This document shows, piece after piece, positions 63,101-64,000 of a DNA stretch of 64,000 bases. Both the position numbers and the translations under genes were made by a program. Source of the stretch: GAS368 sp965227745. GTDB lineage: Bacteria > Verrucomicrobiota > Verrucomicrobiia > Opitutales > Opitutaceae. The stretch spans positions 3,906,001-3,970,000 of the forward strand of contig OZ245769.1 in the NCBI GenBank assembly GCA_965227745.1, read 5' to 3'. Below the pieces are notes generated by a model. It saw only the letters and a list, made by a program, of their open reading frames with translations. It did not search any database and was not told the DNA's origin. Positions within the stretch are counted from its first letter, which is position 1. Each line of letters opens with the position of its first letter.

Positions 63101-64000
63101 CGTGGCGACCGCGGCGTTGGAACTGGCATAGCTGACCGCCAAAGCGGAACTCGCCGTGGCTCCGAGCGTGAACGTATCGCCCGGCGCGAACGTGCGTGCC
63201 GGGATCGCCGCAAACGTGATGGCTTGATTGGCGGCCGTGATGGTCAGCGTCTGCTGCACCGGGGTCGCGGCATTGTAGTTACTATCGCCGCTCTGGCTGG
63301 CCGTCAGCGTGGTGTTGCCCACGCCAACGATGGTGACGGTATTGCCGCTGACCGTGGCGACACCGGGATTGGAACTCGTGTAAGCAACCGTCAGCGGAGA
63401 ATCGACCGTGGCCGCGAGCGCGAACGGCGCGGCGGTGAAGGCGCGGGACGGCACCGCGGAAAACGAAATGGTTTGGTTCTTCTTATTGACCGTCAGGACT
63501 TGGGTGACCGGAGTCGCGGCGGAGTAATTACTGCTGCCCGTCTGGCTGGCAGTGATGGTGGTATTGCCGGCGCCGACGAGGGTGATCGTGCTCCCGCTAA
63601 TGGTCGCGACATTCGTATTCGAACTCGCGTAACTGACCGCGAGCGCGGAGCTGGCGGTGGCAGTGAGCGCATAGGGAGCATCGCCAAAGGTCTTGGCCGC
63701 GAGTGCGCCAAAAGTGATGGTCTGACTGCCAAAGGCCACATTGAGGGTCTGCGGCACCGCGGCGGCGGCGTTGAATTCGCTATTACCCGCTTGGTTCGCC
63801 GTGATCACGCTGGTGCCCACGCCGACCACCGTCAGGGTGTTGCCACTCACGGTGGCAACGGCCAGATTCGAGCTGGTGTAAGTTACGGTAAGCCCCGAGC
63901 TGGCCGTGGCCGAAAGTGTAAAGGGCGAGACGCCGAAGGGCGGGCTCGACAGCGCCCCGAACGTGATCACTTGGCTGGCCTTGTTGACCGTGAGGGTGGC
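57179..64000 (-). CDS. Giant MBG/putative-Ig repeat protein, 5' end beyond window
   Basis: At least 2,273 residues, open through the right edge, so signal peptide and N-terminus are not seen. The visible N-terminal part (64000 to about 60110) is a long array of two alternating modules: QTITFGALxxKTFGDAPF...ASQAGDSNY units (Big/cadherin-like) and YDGTPKxATATT...NATAPTNAGTYxVVGTI units (MBG type). The second part (about 60100-57179) is roughly a dozen putative-Ig units with GLPAGLSxNTxTGxITGTPT. The C-terminus is PVEIIVTILPNVTFGS, with no NDDW, LPxGW or EF-hand module. Neighbouring repeats are near-identical over long stretches, including at DNA level, which favours unequal recombination. An extended surface fibre or adhesin is inferred; function is unknown. 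Confidence 0.88.
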   Translation of the reverse strand, partial: ATLTVNKASQVITFGALSSPPFGVSPFTLSATASSGLTVTYTSSNLAVATVSGNTLTVVGVGTSVITANQAGNSEFNAAAAVPQTLNVAFGSQTITFGALAAKTFGDAPYALTATASSALAVSYASSNTNVATISGSTITLVGAGNTTITASQTGSSNYSAATPVTQVLTVNKKNQTISFSAVPSRAFTAAPFALAATVDSPLTVAYTSSNPGVATVSGNTVTIVGVGNTTLTASQSGDSNYNAATPVQQTLTITAANQAITFAAIPARTFAPGDTFTLGATASSALAVSYASSNAAVATVSGSTVTITGAGNTTITASQAGNSNFAAAADVTQVLTVNKATAQVTLANLSPTYDGTPKSATATTTPAGLTVTFTYDGGPTPPTNAGTYAVVATVVSDNYTGTASSSLVIGKATQDITFAALPAKTYGDAPFSLSATSTSPQPITFSSTNQGVATVSGNTVTIVGAGSTTITAGQTSSANYLVAGNVSQTLTVNKAAATLTLASLSATYDGTPKAATATTAPSGLAVNFTYDGNATAPTNAGNYTVVGTINSSNYTGSGSGTLTIAKAAQTITFAALASHALDEAPLTLTGTSTSGLPLTYTSSDPTVASIGGPNGNVVTFLHTGNITITASQAGSGNYLPATSVTQSLVVLNASQTITFAGTELGNKTYAPGATIPLVATSNRGLTVSFTSSDTNVATIAGSTLTIVGAGNATITAKQAGNADFAAAPDVARTLSVAKAVATVTLGSLTPTYDGTPKAATATTVPAGLNVTYTYAGNATAPTNVGTYAVVGTVVDNNYTGTASGSLVIAKAAQTITFGALTAKTFGDANFDLGATATSSLTIGYTSSNTSVATVSGKTVTIVGAGNTTITASQAGDSNYNAASSVTQTLTVGKAGATVTLGSLTVIYDGTPKAATAVTSPVGIPVTFTYNGNATAPTVVGNYTVVGTINSANYAGSATGTLFIGKAAQTISFAAPGPHALDEAPITLTGTSSSGLPLTYVTSDPNVATISGPNGNILTFLHTGNITITASQPGDSNYNAATPVTQSLLVSNASQTITFAGTELANKTYAPGATIPLVATSNRGLPVSFTSSNPAVATIAGSTLTITGAGNATITAQQAGNSDYGPAPDVARVLTVAKAAATGTLAGLAQTYDGTPKSVTATTTPTGLTVTFTYAGNATAPTNAGSYPVVGTIVDANYSGTINGSLVIAKASQTITFGALTPKLANAAPFALTATASSSLAVTYTSSVPSVATISGSTVNILNYGTTVITAKQAGDANYNAAVDVTQSLLVNPIAPVILSTPPLAQTAVKDRSFQFGPITINNTQATFSATGLPDGLSVNSVLGTISGTPTAVTVSPVSIVLKASNVTGEDTRTITLTVLAPSPVITSAASASGRVNTPFTFAVVATNTPSSYAATGLPPGLVIDGTTGAITGTPTVAGTYSAQLTATNTTGAVTQAFVIVIDPPLNAPVYAGPVNLSGTQGAVFSFTPSFGTVTAPYALTGSLPTGLNFTAATGAIAGTPTQTGSFSVALAATNAGGTTSANLTIVINPAATAPVITSASFAAARVGTAFSFQLVAAGTPAATSYAASGLPAGLSINTTTGLITGTPTAFGSFDVVVSASTTGVGTGPSAVLSITVSPSASAPVITSSPVISGQVGVAFSGVTLAASPTATSFAVTSGTLPAGLQLATNGAITGTPLTAAIGQTRVWVAGTAGTGPTAVTGFAVELLFTIAPAAATPVVNSNGSATAQVGQPFQYVITATNGPLTSYAASGRPAWLALDPSTGILSGVPTEPTTTAISLSISATNAAGVGKAKTLLLTVVPAPATPAITSPLTASGRAGGTFTYQMAASNSPTSFVATGLPAGLSFNPTTGAVTGTPTTANTYSVSLSAANGGGLGAPSTLVIDVAPALSAPAIQSAATAPAQVGVSFTYQITVRTTDTPILSYALVGTGTLPLGLTLNTSTGAITGTPSDDPRAYAVQLTATNAGGTSLPQTLTINLTPASGTPVLTTPLYVSGTVGGNFSLTITANNFGEAPYAPPFVLEAISLPSGLALNSSAGTIVGQPTTVGTTVATLVATNASGTGPTRDLTFTISPAASAPVVSAETSVIGQVNQPFTYQILASNGPLTSYEVLDAPVWMTLNPLTGLISGLPTAPGLFTVRLTATNASGTSAPVVLPLTIQPAANTPIITSTRTAGGTVGLAFTYTPEAAPAATGYTVTGLPGGLSLNTTTGVISGTPTKSGVFRVLLTPANANGTGAPVEIIVTILPNVTFGS

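Noticed and set aside
60110..64000. CRISPR-like regular repeats
   Set aside because: The periodicity comes from protein-coding modules of 80-100 residues in one open frame; there are no short repeats with unique spacers and no cas genes.

Overview
The window looks like chromosomal DNA of a GC-rich member of the Verrucomicrobiota, most likely family Opitutaceae. This is inferred from gene content: a TonB-dependent receptor with an ALSPFEV-type TonB box, a secreted DUF1080 protein, a LacI-type regulator with a GTG start, tandem verrucomicrobial-type coiled proteins of unknown function, and very large secreted Ig-like, RCC1 and putative-Ig proteins. Many start codons follow a pyrimidine-rich leader ending in CTC or CCC instead of a clear Shine-Dalgarno box. 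No rRNA, tRNA, insertion sequence, phage gene or CRISPR array was seen.

Positions 1-14.8 kb hold ordinary housekeeping and metabolic genes on both strands: the end of a prepilin-peptidase-like gene, galactokinase, an HU-type DNA-binding protein, a YgfZ-type protein coupled to a tiny gene, DAHP synthase, a small helical protein, malate dehydrogenase, a secreted DUF1080 protein, an adenine-phosphoribosyltransferase-like enzyme, a divergent nucleoside hydrolase, a sulfotransferase translationally coupled to a membrane histidine kinase, and an ANT(6)-like nucleotidyltransferase. The spacers are full of short dispersed, often palindromic repeats of several families.

Positions 15-30.7 kb carry a large hybrid histidine kinase, two tandem paralogous membrane-anchored proteins of unknown function, and what looks like a carbohydrate locus: LacI-type regulator, TMTC-like GT-C/TPR membrane protein, TonB-dependent receptor with an N-terminal EF-hand, divergently transcribed alginate-lyase-like enzyme, and an exported double-VOC protein.

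Positions 30.8-64 kb, more than half the window, are six minus-strand genes for exported repeat proteins, the first running off the right edge. Three of them (2,492, 2,631 and 2,314 residues) are built on one plan: signal peptide; supermodules of Ig-like domains alternating with RCC1 blocks that each contain seven units; other propellers or paired NDDW domains; a last Ig domain; a domain with an LPxGW core; and a C-terminal pair of EF-hand modules followed by conserved YNTR-G-RTG-Y-EDGF text. The LPxGW domain also occurs alone as a 145-residue secreted protein upstream in the same array. This shared C-terminal cassette, with eight seven-unit RCC1 propellers, is the best candidate here for an undescribed surface system. 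Its function is not known from sequence; adhesion, matrix building or calcium-dependent surface assembly are inferences.
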